Source: Psychrobacter immobilis (GTDB taxonomy: Bacteria; Pseudomonadota; Gammaproteobacteria; Pseudomonadales; Moraxellaceae). Taken from it: a stretch of 64,000 bases of DNA. The stretch covers positions 2,418,001 through 2,482,000 of the forward strand of contig NZ_CAJGZV010000001.1 in the NCBI RefSeq assembly GCF_904846065.1. Direction: 5' to 3'. The notes beneath the pieces are model-generated. The model worked only from the letters and a program-made list of their open reading frames with translations. It did no database searches and was not told the origin of the DNA. This document shows, piece by piece, positions 28,447-42,757 of this stretch (position 1 is its first letter; each line of letters opens with the position of its first letter). The translations under genes and the position numbers were made by a program.

Positions 28447-28853
28447 TCAGCTTCTCCCTATTTTCAGGTAAATGTAGCTAAGACAACCATACTAAATTTA
28501 GAAAAAACATAGAAACAAGATCTTTGAAAATATCAAATAGGCTTGGTATATTATTGATTTTATAAATGTTTATATTAATTGTATTAAGTTGGTTACATCA
28601 TAGGCTAGTTTAGTCATCAAAGCAATATATGTTTATCTTATATCATTAATCAAAAAAAACCAAACAATAATTCACAATTATTTATATCGAGAACTTGCAC
28701 TGTGGTTCATGGGCAGCGATAGGATAAATAGGTAATATGGGAGAGGAAAGTGATGATAAAAATCGTCACCAATGAGCGATAAGACCACTGGCTCATTAAT
28801 GAGATTGATACAGACTGATGGCTATTGCGAGTGTTTAATTATTTTTAGTCTGC
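28447..28853. other. Intergenic region, BLUF gene / ispD
   Basis: 407 bp, very AT-rich, upstream of the BLUF gene and downstream of ispD. A weak inverted repeat AATGAGC / GCTCATT lies near 28770-28800, without a T run. No other gene seen. Confidence 0.4.
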
Positions 28854-29621
28854 TCAGAACTGGGCATTCATAATCGCTGCGAGCAAGATAGCATCATCAG
28901 GATAGGTAAGCTTGATATTCTGGCGACTGCCAGTCACGAGGCGAATGGGTAGGTCTAAACATTCAAATGCACTGGCTTCATCAGTAATGGTGAGCTCGTG
29001 TTCAGCGACATAAGTTAATACTTTTTGCAGCTGACCTAAGCGAAACACTTGCGGCGTTTGTGCTTGCCACATATGACGGCGATCGATAGTACATTTAGCG
29101 TAAGAATGTGGGCTGCTACTCACTGTCAGGTTAACTACAGGCGTCTCACCTACAAGCTCAGATTGAGCGGTAGACTGGGGATAAGATTCCTTTAAAGTAT
29201 CAGCCACCGGTGTCGCTAAGATAGCGCCATAGGGCTCTAGCATCGCCGCTTCGATGACCTCTTCAATATCATGATTGGGAACCGCAGGACGCGCAGCATC
29301 ATGAATAACAACCAAGTCTGAATCGTTGGCTCCCGCCTCAATAATCGCCTTTACCCCTGCCTGTACGGACTGCCAGCGCTCAGCGCCGCCCATGGCATAA
29401 TGTATGGGTAGAGCAAAATCCAATGTCTGTGCCGTACTGTCATCTGCTGCGACGACTAATAAACATGTATCAATATAAGCACTACTAGCAAGCCGTGCCA
29501 CACTATGCTGTAGCAAAGTCTGCCCTTGCAACATCGTATATTGCTTGGCAATAGAGGTACCAAAACGACTACCGCGACCCGCAGCGACGATCATGGCATG
29601 TACATTAGGTGTGATATTCAT
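28854..29621 (-). CDS. ispD: 2-C-methyl-D-erythritol 4-phosphate cytidylyltransferase
   Basis: MEP-pathway enzyme joining CTP to methylerythritol phosphate for isoprenoid synthesis. The 255 residues have the nucleotidyltransferase signature MIVAAGRGSRFG near the N-terminus with SIAKQYTMLQGQTLLQHSV, the mid motif VVIHDAARPAVP, and late QTPQVFRLGQL and TDEASAFECL. Compared with E. coli IspD (236) it has some insertions. It is the last gene of eno-ftsB-ispD, all on the minus strand with 124-150 bp gaps. Confidence 0.95.
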   Translation of the reverse strand: MNITPNVHAMIVAAGRGSRFGTSIAKQYTMLQGQTLLQHSVARLASSAYIDTCLLVVAADDSTAQTLDFALPIHYAMGGAERWQSVQAGVKAIIEAGANDSDLVVIHDAARPAVPNHDIEEVIEAAMLEPYGAILATPVADTLKESYPQSTAQSELVGETPVVNLTVSSSPHSYAKCTIDRRHMWQAQTPQVFRLGQLQKVLTYVAEHELTITDEASAFECLDLPIRLVTGSRQNIKLTYPDDAILLAAIMNAQF

Positions 29622-29771
29622 AGGGCAATATTCATAAAGTAGTATTCATGGTTAGAACCCATGACAGTATTGCTAGGGAGAAATGAAGAATAAGAGAGGT
29701 AACGAATTTCAGGTGAATAAGATTTCTATTATAGACAATAGAAGATTATAATTTTAGACAGTTAAGAGCAA

Positions 29772-30080
29772 TTAATAACGGCTATGCGTCGTGGGCGCCG
29801 TAGATACTTGTACAAAGGTCTCGTTCGGCTTAATCAAACCCAAGTCTAAACGAGCGTGCTCTTCTACTGCTTCAAGACCAGTTTTTAAGTCATGAACGTC
29901 AGTGCGTAGCAAATTATTTGCTGCCACTTGGTTTTCGTTTAAGCGTTGTTGTTCTTCGATTTGAGTCAGCAATTTATTATGCTCAAAGCGACCATTTTCG
30001 CCCAGCCAATACTGATATTGCAACCCCAAAAGGACGGCAACGGCTAGAGCAAGTAGCATAAATTGGCTAAAGTATTTCAT
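29772..30080 (-). CDS. ftsB: Cell division protein FtsB
   Basis: Small bitopic septum protein that forms the FtsQBL complex. 102 residues: a short cytoplasmic start MKYFSQF, one transmembrane helix (LLALAVAVLLGLQYQYWL), the conserved GENGRFEHNKLL, then a periplasmic coiled coil (IEEQQRLNENQVAANN) and the VEEHARLDLGLIKPNETFVQV motif typical of FtsB. It lies between eno and ispD as in other gammaproteobacteria. Confidence 0.95.
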   Translation of the reverse strand: MKYFSQFMLLALAVAVLLGLQYQYWLGENGRFEHNKLLTQIEEQQRLNENQVAANNLLRTDVHDLKTGLEAVEEHARLDLGLIKPNETFVQVSTAPTTHSRY

Positions 30081-30204
30081 AAGATAATAACGCCGAACAA
30101 CATAGAGACAATAATAAAAATAAAAAACCAGCTAAGCTTGCTAAGCGATATATCACCAGATTAATGATGACATATCGCCTAGCTATAGCAAGAAATCTGG
30201 CTTG

Positions 30205-31841
<1,637 letters not shown>

Positions 31842-34202
31842 TTATACTTTTGTTAGACGTTCTGTTTTAGCGTGGGAGCCAGATACTGTGTTATCCAGCT
31901 CAACCTTTGTTTTAAATTGGGTCAAACGTAACGCATTCATTAATACTGAAATAGAGCTAAGCGCCATCGCAGCGGCGGCAATCATAGGGTTTAAGAAACC
32001 AAAAGCGGCCAGCGGAATACCCAAGCAGTTATAAATAAAAGCAAAAAACAGATTTTGCTTGATGTTGCGCACTGTTGCATTAGCTATTTTTTGCGCGGCA
32101 TCAATATGCATCAGTGACTCACCCATCAAGCGGGCAGACGCACTATGCTGGGCGACATGTGTGCCTTCAAACATGGCAAAGCTTGCATCGGCAGTTGCCA
32201 TCGCTGGCGCATCGTTGACACCATCACCTGCCATTGCAACTTTATGACCAGCCGTTTGCAACAAGGCAATTTGACTGGCCTTATCACGTGGGCTCATTTT
32301 ACCATAAGCCTGCTCAATACCCAGCTGCCCTGCCACATGATCGACCACAGACTGCTTATCACCACTCATCAAAATGACATTGATACCTGCATCTTGTAGC
32401 GCAGTAATAGCCTTCGGAGTATCTACTTTTAAGTCATCGGCTAGGGCAAAAGCACCCAAAGCTTCATCATTAATACTGACGGCAACGGTACTGGCAATTT
32501 GCCATACCTTTGGCATCAGCTTAGGCAGTGTTAAGTTAGCAAACTCTGCGGTACCGACTTTTACCACACCCAAACCTTCAATATTGGCTTGTATACCAGC
32601 GCCTTTAATGACACTAATATCAGTCACATTCATCAACGGCAAGTTTCGCTCAGTAGCCGCGTTAACCAATGCTGTTGCTAGCGGATGACTGGCATGTGCT
32701 TCAACGCTTGCGGCTATTTGTAACACATCATCGACTGCGATCGATTTATCCACCATCACATGGTCCACGATAGTCGGCTTACCAATGGTCAAAGTACCTG
32801 TTTTATCGAGCACTACTGTATCGATGTTGCCTGCCGCTTCAAGGCTTTGTGCGTCTTTGAACCAGACACCATGACGAGCAGCAACGCCCATACCAGCCAT
32901 GATAGCGGCTGGCGTTGCCAAACCTAAAGCACAAGGACATGCAATGACCAACACCGAGACGGCATGCATCAAGGCAGTATCAATCATGCCAGTCAGCCAC
33001 CACGTCACCCCAAAGGTGATAAGCGCAATGGCAACGACGACTGGGACGAATACCGCCGTCACTCTATCGGCAAGACGGGCTAAATTGGCTTTTGAGCCTT
33101 GGGCATCGCTGAGGGCTTGTACCATATCACCAAGCTTTGTATCACTACCTTTAGCACTGACGCGGTATAACAAGCTGCCATTTTCAACCAACGCCCCTGC
33201 CAATAATTTATTTCCCACTTCTTTTTTGAGCGGTACCGACTCACCCGTTAAGTGACTCTCGACACACCAGCCAGCACCATCGATAACCACCCCATCGGTT
33301 GCAACTCGGCTGCCTTGTTTAGCACGCAAAATATCACCAACTTGCACGTCTTTAAGAGCAACATTATGAAAATCACCATTAGGCTGCTGCTGTTCGACTT
33401 CATCGGGCGTTAAAGACAATAATAAATCGATACTATTGAGGCTGTGTTTCTTAGTACGCTCTTCTAGATACTTACCCGTACGCACAAAAGCAATGACCAT
33501 GACGCCTGCTTCAAAATACACCGCAGGACTGCCATCCGCACCGTGACCACCAGCATGACCACTTTGCAGCAAACTGTTTAAAGTGCCATCGCCATGGGTC
33601 AGCCACAGATAAGTTGAATACGCCCAAATAGTCACGGTACCGATGACGACTAGCACGTCCATATTAGCAAGACCACCTTTAATCGACGCCCAAGCGCTTT
33701 TGTAAAATGGTAAAGCAAATCCAAACTGTACAATGGTCGCTAATATAAACTGAGTCCAAATCGGCGGCATCCACGCCATACCCTGACCAACGAGCATACC
33801 TGCCATACCAACTAAAAACGGCACCAAACAAACCCATAACCCAATCAAGCGCCATGGGTACTGAGTCGCGGTATCTTCATCTGTTTTTGCAAACAAACTA
33901 TCGGCCGCCTGCAAATTGGCAACGAAGCCTGTTTTATTTACCCATTCTGTTACTTGTTCAGGCGTTGTCTGGGTCGGATTATAATCAACATTCGCAGTCT
34001 CGCCAGCGAAGTTTACACTCACCTCGTATACCGACGGCTTTTTGTTGAGCACCTTCTCAATTCGCGAGGCGCAGGCTTGACACGTCATCCCCTCAATTGC
34101 TAGCTGCAAGTGTGCACGCTGCGGCGCGAGCGGCGTATTGGATTGGATATCAGTTTTTACATCGTAGGCGTTATGATTGTCGGTTTGGGTAGTATCATTC
34201 AT
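31842..34202 (-). CDS. copA: Copper-exporting P1B-type ATPase
   Basis: 786-residue inner-membrane Cu(+) exporter. One N-terminal HMA domain has MTCQACASRIEK (Cys41, Cys44). Then come membrane helices, the actuator motif TGES (319-322), the ion-site CPC (422-424), phosphorylation site Asp466 in DKTGTLT, HPLA in the nucleotide domain, and GDGVNDAPA. A short His/Gly-rich loop (HAGGHGADG, 217-225) lies between early helices and might contact metal. It is transcribed toward eno, with copZ and a Cys-less HMA protein upstream on the same strand. No copper-responsive regulator is nearby. Confidence 0.95.
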   Translation of the reverse strand: MNDTTQTDNHNAYDVKTDIQSNTPLAPQRAHLQLAIEGMTCQACASRIEKVLNKKPSVYEVSVNFAGETANVDYNPTQTTPEQVTEWVNKTGFVANLQAADSLFAKTDEDTATQYPWRLIGLWVCLVPFLVGMAGMLVGQGMAWMPPIWTQFILATIVQFGFALPFYKSAWASIKGGLANMDVLVVIGTVTIWAYSTYLWLTHGDGTLNSLLQSGHAGGHGADGSPAVYFEAGVMVIAFVRTGKYLEERTKKHSLNSIDLLLSLTPDEVEQQQPNGDFHNVALKDVQVGDILRAKQGSRVATDGVVIDGAGWCVESHLTGESVPLKKEVGNKLLAGALVENGSLLYRVSAKGSDTKLGDMVQALSDAQGSKANLARLADRVTAVFVPVVVAIALITFGVTWWLTGMIDTALMHAVSVLVIACPCALGLATPAAIMAGMGVAARHGVWFKDAQSLEAAGNIDTVVLDKTGTLTIGKPTIVDHVMVDKSIAVDDVLQIAASVEAHASHPLATALVNAATERNLPLMNVTDISVIKGAGIQANIEGLGVVKVGTAEFANLTLPKLMPKVWQIASTVAVSINDEALGAFALADDLKVDTPKAITALQDAGINVILMSGDKQSVVDHVAGQLGIEQAYGKMSPRDKASQIALLQTAGHKVAMAGDGVNDAPAMATADASFAMFEGTHVAQHSASARLMGESLMHIDAAQKIANATVRNIKQNLFFAFIYNCLGIPLAAFGFLNPMIAAAAMALSSISVLMNALRLTQFKTKVELDNTVSGSHAKTERLTKV

Positions 34203-34375
34203 AAATAAAACTCGGTATGGCGTTTATGCGTTATGGCGTTATAAAGTCGTCTGAGCTAGGACAGCAACTCAGTGGATGGAATATCTAAGTCAAACAAATA
34301 GCACACTTTTAAATTTGATATTGGTATGGTCGAACTGAATAATGAGTACGCTACTATCAATAATTTTTAACCATT

Positions 34376-34404
34376 AAAAAACCAGCCTTGATAGCCGGTT
34401 TTTT
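34376..34404 (-). terminator. Terminator after copZ
   Basis: AAAAAACC (34376-34383) and GGTTTTTT (34397-34404) with a further GC pair inside, just past the copZ stop. Confidence 0.8.
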
Positions 34405-34421
34405 AATACAAATGAAGCAGG

Positions 34422-34646
34422 TTAAGCATTGGCAATAGTGGCATCAAAGCCTGCATCGTCGATAGCAGCAGCAATTGTCTCTACACTGGTTTTGCTATCA
34501 TCAAAAGTAACCGTCGCTTGATTATCTGCCAGCTCAATACTGATATCGTCTAAGCCATCGATATCGGCAGTGGCGTTATGAACACTGGCCACACAGCCAC
34601 CGCAAGTCATGCCATCAATTTTAATAATACGTGTTTGGTTTGCCAT
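34422..34646 (-). CDS. copZ: Copper chaperone, HMA domain
   Basis: 74-residue ferredoxin-like metallochaperone with Cu(+)-binding MTCGGCVASV (Cys15, Cys18), followed by LADNQATVTFDDSKTS and DDAGFDATI, a full HMA domain and no more. It probably hands copper to CopA downstream. Its own terminator suggests a separate transcript. GGAGCC lies a few bases before the ATG. Confidence 0.92.
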   Translation of the reverse strand: MANQTRIIKIDGMTCGGCVASVHNATADIDGLDDISIELADNQATVTFDDSKTSVETIAAAIDDAGFDATIANA

Positions 34647-34820
34647 GAGAGGCTCCTTATTTTTGTAACTGAGTTTTTATAGGTAAATACTTTTATTAAA
34701 GAATTGCTTTTATAATTGTCTTTTTAAGACGGCTATTTTTTATGACCTTATAAAAATAGCACTTAACCAGCTTAAGCCCTATCACGGTTAACAACAAGAC
34801 TCTTTGGTTATCACTTTATT

Positions 34821-34895
34821 AATAGAACCGTAAATAATGGAACTGTAAATAATAGAACCGTAAATAATGGAACTGTAAATAATAGAACCGTGAAT
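34821..34895. repeat. Tandem repeat, 5 x 15 bp
   Basis: Five head-to-tail 15-bp units alternating AATAGAACCGTAAAT and AATGGAACTGTAAAT (the last has one change), so the higher-order period is 30 bp. It lies between copZ and the HMA-like gene, upstream of copZ. Confidence 0.92.
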
Positions 34896-34939
34896 TTATG
34901 CCTAAGTGACAGACAATAGCGCTTATTTTAGAATAACGT

Positions 34940-35194
34940 CTAATCATCATGACGTGGGTTTTGCGGTGCATCAAGAGGAAACGGCTGGGTCACATAATCG
35001 ACAGTACTGATTGCCGCCGTAAACGCATGGATACTGGTGTCTGTATCTTCATAACGTATGGTGGCAACATTATTATCAGGATCAAGCTCGATGGCCGTCA
35101 CCCCTGTGATATTTTTCAGCGCTGTCATCACACTCTTTAATCCTTCATCATCATCGATATTTTCGATACTGACTGTTGCTGTTTGCATCGCCAT
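34940..35194 (-). CDS. HMA-fold-like protein lacking the metal-binding cysteines
   Basis: 84 residues next to copZ. The pattern TATVSIENIDDDEGLKSVMTALKNITGVTAIELDP followed by NVATIRYEDTDTSIHAFTAAI reproduces the beta-alpha-beta-beta-alpha-beta order and hydrophobic spacing of an HMA domain, but no Cys is present anywhere. The two metal ligands (normally M-x-C-x-x-C) are replaced around IENIDDDEG. A proline-rich tail ends it (FPLDAPQNPRHDD). It may be a diverged duplicate with a structural or regulatory part, or no metal role. Fold assignment is by pattern only. Confidence 0.65.
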   Translation of the reverse strand: MAMQTATVSIENIDDDEGLKSVMTALKNITGVTAIELDPDNNVATIRYEDTDTSIHAFTAAISTVDYVTQPFPLDAPQNPRHDD

Positions 35195-35224
35195 GATCTC
35201 AGCCTCTTATTGTCTGTGAATACA

Positions 35225-36175
<951 letters not shown>

Positions 36176-36268
36176 TTAAGCGTAATTGCTGACCAACCAT
36201 TAGAAAAATTGTCATTTTTATTGCTTAAAAACAATCTCATTCATAGCCACAGTCATAAAATTAAACGC

Positions 36269-36301
36269 AAAAAAAGACCAATCCGAAGATCAGTCTTTTT
36301 T
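36269..36301 (-). terminator. Terminator after pyrG
   Basis: GACCAATC / GATCAGTC stem with two wobble pairs on the minus-strand RNA, a TTCG loop and a T run. It suggests that kdsA has its own promoter. Confidence 0.82.
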
Positions 36302-36329
36302 ATACATGTAAGTTTTTATACGTTAACGA

Positions 36330-38057
<1,728 letters not shown>

Positions 38058-38103
38058 TTAGTACTTAGCTATTATAACGCACTACCCACTCAAAAAGGAT
38101 ATA

Positions 38104-38136
38104 ACAAAAAAAACTCACCCCGAAGGATGAGTTTTT
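38104..38136 (-). terminator. Terminator after porin gene
   Basis: Minus-strand RNA forms ACTCATCC-TTCG-GGGTGAGT, a stem with the stable UUCG tetraloop, followed by eight T. Confidence 0.92.
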
Positions 38137-38159
38137 ATAATCAGATTCTAATGCTTAGA

Positions 38160-39254
38160 TTAGAACTTGTATTCTAGACCAGTACCAACTACCAATACTT
38201 CTGCATCGCCTCTTGCGTCAGCCATGATATCATCGTTATAAATATCTTTAATATTAGTGTTATATCTATAGTTAACATTATCAGCTTTATTTAAGCCTGC
38301 ATAGGCATGAGCAATGATATTGTCTTTATAGAAGTATTTACCACCAACAACGATTTGATCTGAATCAGAGTTATCAAAACCATTTAAGTTAGTAGTATTG
38401 TTGTACTGTGCGTATACAGACGCTGGACGGGCAAAGTTAGTTAACCCCATCTCGCCACTAATAACGAAACCTTTCTCTTTATCAGAAGAACCATTATAGT
38501 CAGCTACTTGATATAGCGCGCCTAGCATTACAGGTGCTGCCATAAACTTGGCTAGATCTACAGTAGCAGTACCACGGATTATATCACCATTGATGTTTTG
38601 GTCTTTGTCATAAGCCACACCAGCAGTGAAGCCAGTACCTTGGTCAAACATCATTGCAACGCCGAAACCTGCGTCATCAGAGTTATCACCATCTACATCA
38701 TTAGAGCTGTACATTGCAGACAGTTGTAACGGTAGACCATTGTACTTAGGTGCAGTCCAAATGATTGAGCTTGCAAGACGATTACTGTCAGCCATATTTA
38801 ATGCTGCAACTGTTTCACTTTCGTTTTCAGTTTGACCTAGGTTATCCCAGTAACCTTGGTTCACAACAACGTTATCAATACGAGCTAGCGTTGATTGGTT
38901 TTTACCAGCACGGAACTCACCGAACTGCTTGTTGTTTAAACCAAGGAATGTATCACGGTTAGTAAAAGTAGCGTTATCACCAGTGACACTTGTGCCGTAC
39001 TCTAACTGATAGATAACATCAGTATTGGTAGTCATGGCTTCAGAGCCCTTAAAACCTAGACGTGAAGCATGAGAATTAATCTCTACTTGATCTTCACCAT
39101 AATTAACCTTGCTGTTGTCAGCAACAGCACGACCATCAAAATCAACATCGATATAATCAGCAGCTACAAAAGCTTTACCATAGATAGTCGGTGCTGCATT
39201 GGCTGCAGATACAGATAAGGCAGCAACTGCTGTAGCTAAAAGTAGTTTTTTCAT
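38160..39254 (-). CDS. Outer-membrane porin
   Basis: Gram-negative general-type porin, 364 residues. Signal peptide MKKLLLATAVAALSVSAANA/APTIYGKAF is clear. The mature protein alternates polar and hydrophobic residues as in a 16-strand beta-barrel, has FRAGKNQSTLARIDN in the loop-3 region, and ends in the classic C-terminal Phe (GTGLEYKF). Substrate is unknown. The start is fixed by the signal peptide and an AGGAG-type site (minus strand GGAGATACCCC). Confidence 0.92.
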   Translation of the reverse strand: MKKLLLATAVAALSVSAANAAPTIYGKAFVAADYIDVDFDGRAVADNSKVNYGEDQVEINSHASRLGFKGSEAMTTNTDVIYQLEYGTSVTGDNATFTNRDTFLGLNNKQFGEFRAGKNQSTLARIDNVVVNQGYWDNLGQTENESETVAALNMADSNRLASSIIWTAPKYNGLPLQLSAMYSSNDVDGDNSDDAGFGVAMMFDQGTGFTAGVAYDKDQNINGDIIRGTATVDLAKFMAAPVMLGALYQVADYNGSSDKEKGFVISGEMGLTNFARPASVYAQYNNTTNLNGFDNSDSDQIVVGGKYFYKDNIIAHAYAGLNKADNVNYRYNTNIKDIYNDDIMADARGDAEVLVVGTGLEYKF

Positions 39255-39987
39255 GGGGTATCTCCACTTTACAATTTTAGTAATAAGCTAGCTATGATTA
39301 GCTGGTGCTCATAATGGTATCGTCACAAATCCTCAAAGATATAATGTGTAACTGGCTACCGAGATTAGTCAGAAACAAGTGTGGCGAAGTTCTATTACAG
39401 TAAGATGAAAAAAACAATGACTTACATAACTGCGATTAAAAAGTAACTGCCATGTAATCTTAGGTCTTTATCGCTCCGTTGCGTAACATCCGTTACCAAA
39501 CTCATACTTCGAATACAAGCATAACAACTTTGACATAATTTGCAACATTTTTTTTAGATTTTTAAACCCAGTATTTGTTGAATGCCATATCTACTATAGA
39601 ATGTAGGTCATTGTAAAAAAATCCCTATCCGCTCAAATAGATAAAGATATTATTGATTAATATAATTACCAAGAACTTGAAACTAGCGTAATCAATACCA
39701 TTTGATTAGCAAACATAAAGCCCTACTTGTTCATTAACAAGTAGGGCTAATAAAAAATAATAAATGTGATTTATGACATACTGACAGTCACAATTGAGAT
39801 CGGAAAATTGCTATAGTAGAGCAGCAAAAAGGTATTTTCACTGCTCTTGTTTCCAGACTACAACCTTAGTCAATGGCTATTACAGACTCCTTATTAAGTA
39901 TAAAAACCAAGAAGAAGCTTAGTCAGTCATGACAGTATTATAATAGAATGTCAAGTATGCCATATTCTAATATTAACCTGCGCAATA
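39255..39987. other. 733-bp gap, porin / malate synthase
   Basis: The longest gene-free stretch. It contains the porin promoter region and a perfect 13-bp hairpin AGCCCTACTTGTT / AACAAGTAGGGCT at 39719-39748, probably the glcB terminator. No coding frame or RNA gene could be supported. Confidence 0.5.
39719..39748 (-). terminator. Probable terminator of glcB
   Basis: Perfect 13-bp stem with a 4-nt loop (CATT). On the minus strand it is followed by TTATGTTTGC, a weak T tract, 240 bp after the stop. Confidence 0.6.
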
Positions 39988-42186
39988 TTAGCAGCCTGCT
40001 TTTAGATCAAGACGTGCCTGATGTAATAATGGCTCAGTATAGCCACTTGGCTGCTCGCGACCTTTAAATACCAAATCACAAGCCGCTTTGAATGCATAAG
40101 AGTGGTCAAAGTTATCTGCCATCGTCTGATAGTCGCTATCGCCTGCATTTTGCTCATCAACCACTTTTGCCATACGCTTCATCGTATCCATCACTTGCTG
40201 CTCGCTCACGACATCGTGATGCAACCAGTTGGCAATGTGTTGACTTGAGATACGTAAGGTCGCACGGTCTTCCATCAGACCCACATCATTGATATCCGGT
40301 ACTTTAGAACAACCAACGCCTTGATTTACCCAACGCACAACATATCCTAAGATGCCCTGAGCATTATTGTCTAGCTCTTGCTGCTTCTCTTCATCAGTCC
40401 AGTTGATATTTTTTGCTAATGGAATGGTTAAAATGTCGTCTAGACTGGCACGCTCACGTGATTTTAGACTGTCTTGAACGTCAGCAACACTCACTTGATG
40501 ATAGTGCATGCTGTGTAAAGTTGCCCCTGTTGGTGACGGTACCCATGCTGTACTGGCTCCAGACTTAGGATGTGCAGCTTTGGTGTCCATCATCTCTTTC
40601 ATCTCGTCAGGCTTCGCCCACATGCCTTTACCAATCTGAGCAACACCCTGTAGACCAGTCTCTAAACCGATATCAACGTTCCACTGCTCGTAGGCTGGCT
40701 GCCATGCTTGTGACTTCATCTCACCCTTAGGTACAAATGGACCTGCATTCATGCTGGTATGCATCTCATCACCAGTACGATCTAAGAACCCTGTGTTGAT
40801 GAAAATGACACGCTCTTTCGCTTGACGGATGGCTTCTTTCAAGTTGACCGTCATACGGCGCTCTTCATCCATGATACCGATTTTGATGGTATTACGCTTT
40901 AAGCCTAATAAGTCTTCTACTGCGTTGAATAAATCGTTGGCCATTTTGACTTCTTCAGGACCATGCATTTTTGGCTTAACGATATACATTGAACCTTTAC
41001 GTGAATTCGATAGCGCATTCTTACCTTTAAGGTCATTGAGCGTCAATAGTGGTGTAATCAAGCCATCCATCAAGCCTTCAAATATTTGTTCTTGACCATC
41101 ACCCAAGTCGACCAATATTGCAGGGTTTTGCATGAGGTGACCGACGTTACGAATCAGCAATAACGAACGACCTGGCAGGATAAGCTTACCACCATCTGGG
41201 GTGGTGTATTCACGATCTGGATTTTGCTGACGTGTGCGGGTTTTTCCACCTTTTTCAAAGGTTTCTAGCAAGTCACCACTCATGAGACCAAGCCAATTGC
41301 GATACACTTCCACTTTTTCTTCTGCATCGACGGCAGCGATTGAGTCTTCACAGTCTTGAATTGCCGTAATAGCTGACTCTAGCAGCACATCTTTGATATG
41401 TGCAGGGTCGTCTTTACCGACTGGATGATTGGCATCTATTTGAATCTCTGCATGCAAACCATTGTTTTTTAATAAAATACGCGTTGGGCTTTCTGCATCA
41501 CCGACGAAACCAACGAATTTTTCGGCATCTTTTAGCTCAGTATTGCTATCACCTTGGACAATTTTAAGCTTACCCTCGACCACTTTAAAGCCGGTCGCAT
41601 CGTTATATGAACCTGACACCAAGGCAAAGTTTTCATCTAGGAATTGTTTGGCATAAGCAACGACAGCAGCACCGCGAGTTGGGTTGTAACCACCTTTTGC
41701 TTCTTGACCATTTTCGTCACTGATAACGTCAGTACCATATAAAGCATCATACAAACTGCCCCAACGAGCGTTGGTCGCGTTCAATGCGTAGCGCGCATTA
41801 CGTACTGGTACGACCAACTGCGGGCCTGCAATATGAGCAATCTCGTCATCGACATTTTCTGTGCTAACTTTAAAATCATCGCCTTCTGGCAACAGATAGC
41901 CAATCTCTTGTAAGAATGCTTTGTAAGCAGGATAATCAATGTTGCCGTCTTTGGCAGGATGTTGCAGGTGCCACTGGTCAATCTGCGCTTGAATCTTGTC
42001 ACGAGTTGCGAGCAATGCTTTATTGCGCGGCGTAAACTCTTTAATGACTTTTTCAAAACCTGACCAATAACTGTCTGAATCAACACCGACTTTCGGCAGC
42101 ACTTCGTTTTCAATAAAGTCATACAATTGCTGGTCGATGGCAAGAATGCCTTTTCGAATACGATTGGCGTTAGAAGACTGGCTCAT
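39988..42186 (-). CDS. glcB: Malate synthase G
   Basis: Second glyoxylate-shunt enzyme, condensing glyoxylate with acetyl-CoA to malate. The 732 residues match the monomeric G type. Visible stretches include [40 protein letters not shown] and [12 protein letters not shown], then [23 protein letters not shown] ([33 protein letters not shown]), [18 protein letters not shown] and [22 protein letters not shown]. The conserved Arg, Glu and Asp of the active site lie in these. It pairs functionally with aceA. Confidence 0.97.
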   Translation of the reverse strand: MSQSSNANRIRKGILAIDQQLYDFIENEVLPKVGVDSDSYWSGFEKVIKEFTPRNKALLATRDKIQAQIDQWHLQHPAKDGNIDYPAYKAFLQEIGYLLPEGDDFKVSTENVDDEIAHIAGPQLVVPVRNARYALNATNARWGSLYDALYGTDVISDENGQEAKGGYNPTRGAAVVAYAKQFLDENFALVSGSYNDATGFKVVEGKLKIVQGDSNTELKDAEKFVGFVGDAESPTRILLKNNGLHAEIQIDANHPVGKDDPAHIKDVLLESAITAIQDCEDSIAAVDAEEKVEVYRNWLGLMSGDLLETFEKGGKTRTRQQNPDREYTTPDGGKLILPGRSLLLIRNVGHLMQNPAILVDLGDGQEQIFEGLMDGLITPLLTLNDLKGKNALSNSRKGSMYIVKPKMHGPEEVKMANDLFNAVEDLLGLKRNTIKIGIMDEERRMTVNLKEAIRQAKERVIFINTGFLDRTGDEMHTSMNAGPFVPKGEMKSQAWQPAYEQWNVDIGLETGLQGVAQIGKGMWAKPDEMKEMMDTKAAHPKSGASTAWVPSPTGATLHSMHYHQVSVADVQDSLKSRERASLDDILTIPLAKNINWTDEEKQQELDNNAQGILGYVVRWVNQGVGCSKVPDINDVGLMEDRATLRISSQHIANWLHHDVVSEQQVMDTMKRMAKVVDEQNAGDSDYQTMADNFDHSYAFKAACDLVFKGREQPSGYTEPLLHQARLDLKAGC

Positions 42187-42757
42187 GTTGTTATCCTTAT
42201 CTGTTCGTGAGGGGTGTGAATACGAAGTTGCTACCGCAATGATTACACATTGTCGGTCTTAGACATCTATTCCAAATTTAGATGAAATACTAAGCAAACC
42301 TACTGATATATCATACAAGCTTGTGGTGATTAGCGAATTAACTATTTATGCTATGCTATTAACCTATATTTTTGCCGCTTTAGCCATTAGCATGGTCAAA
42401 GCATTTACAACGGATGATGGTATCAACCTTGCTTAATGTACTCAGTGTACGATTTGAGCTCGGTTGCCTTGCACCTACTGTAAACGGTTTCAACTGCATA
42501 ACATTGGCAAGCATCACCACTGCGACAACACAATATGGCGATACATCCATAGTAAGACAAAATAGTGCTTAAGCAAAATATCATCCTACTATCAAATAAA
42601 GAAATAAACAAGAAAACATCATTCATTAGATAAATACTGAGGTTGTATAATAATGATAACCTATATGACACAGGCGCTAAGAGGTTTTATTAGTACTCAT
42701 TGATTAGTACCTGATATAGCATAGACAAACTGTCAGTAATCATTACCCCACGGATTT
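42187..42757. other. Intergenic region, glcB / miaE
   Basis: 571 bp, divergent. It includes one copy of a short dispersed repeat (42435-42480). A short open frame on the minus strand at 42423-42671 crosses the repeat and has no ribosome site, so I do not call it. Confidence 0.45.
42435..42480. repeat. Dispersed repeat copy A
   Basis: Starts with the core TGTACTCAGTGTAC (42437-42450) followed by a segment about 70% similar to 51716-51748 (shared CGGT-GCCTTG). No inverted ends found. Confidence 0.55.

Noticed and set aside
34821..34895. CRISPR array
   Set aside because: The 15-bp units are contiguous with no spacers, so it is a minisatellite.
42423..42671. 82-residue minus-strand frame between glcB and miaE
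   Set aside because: It overlaps a dispersed repeat, has Cys-rich random composition and no ribosome site.
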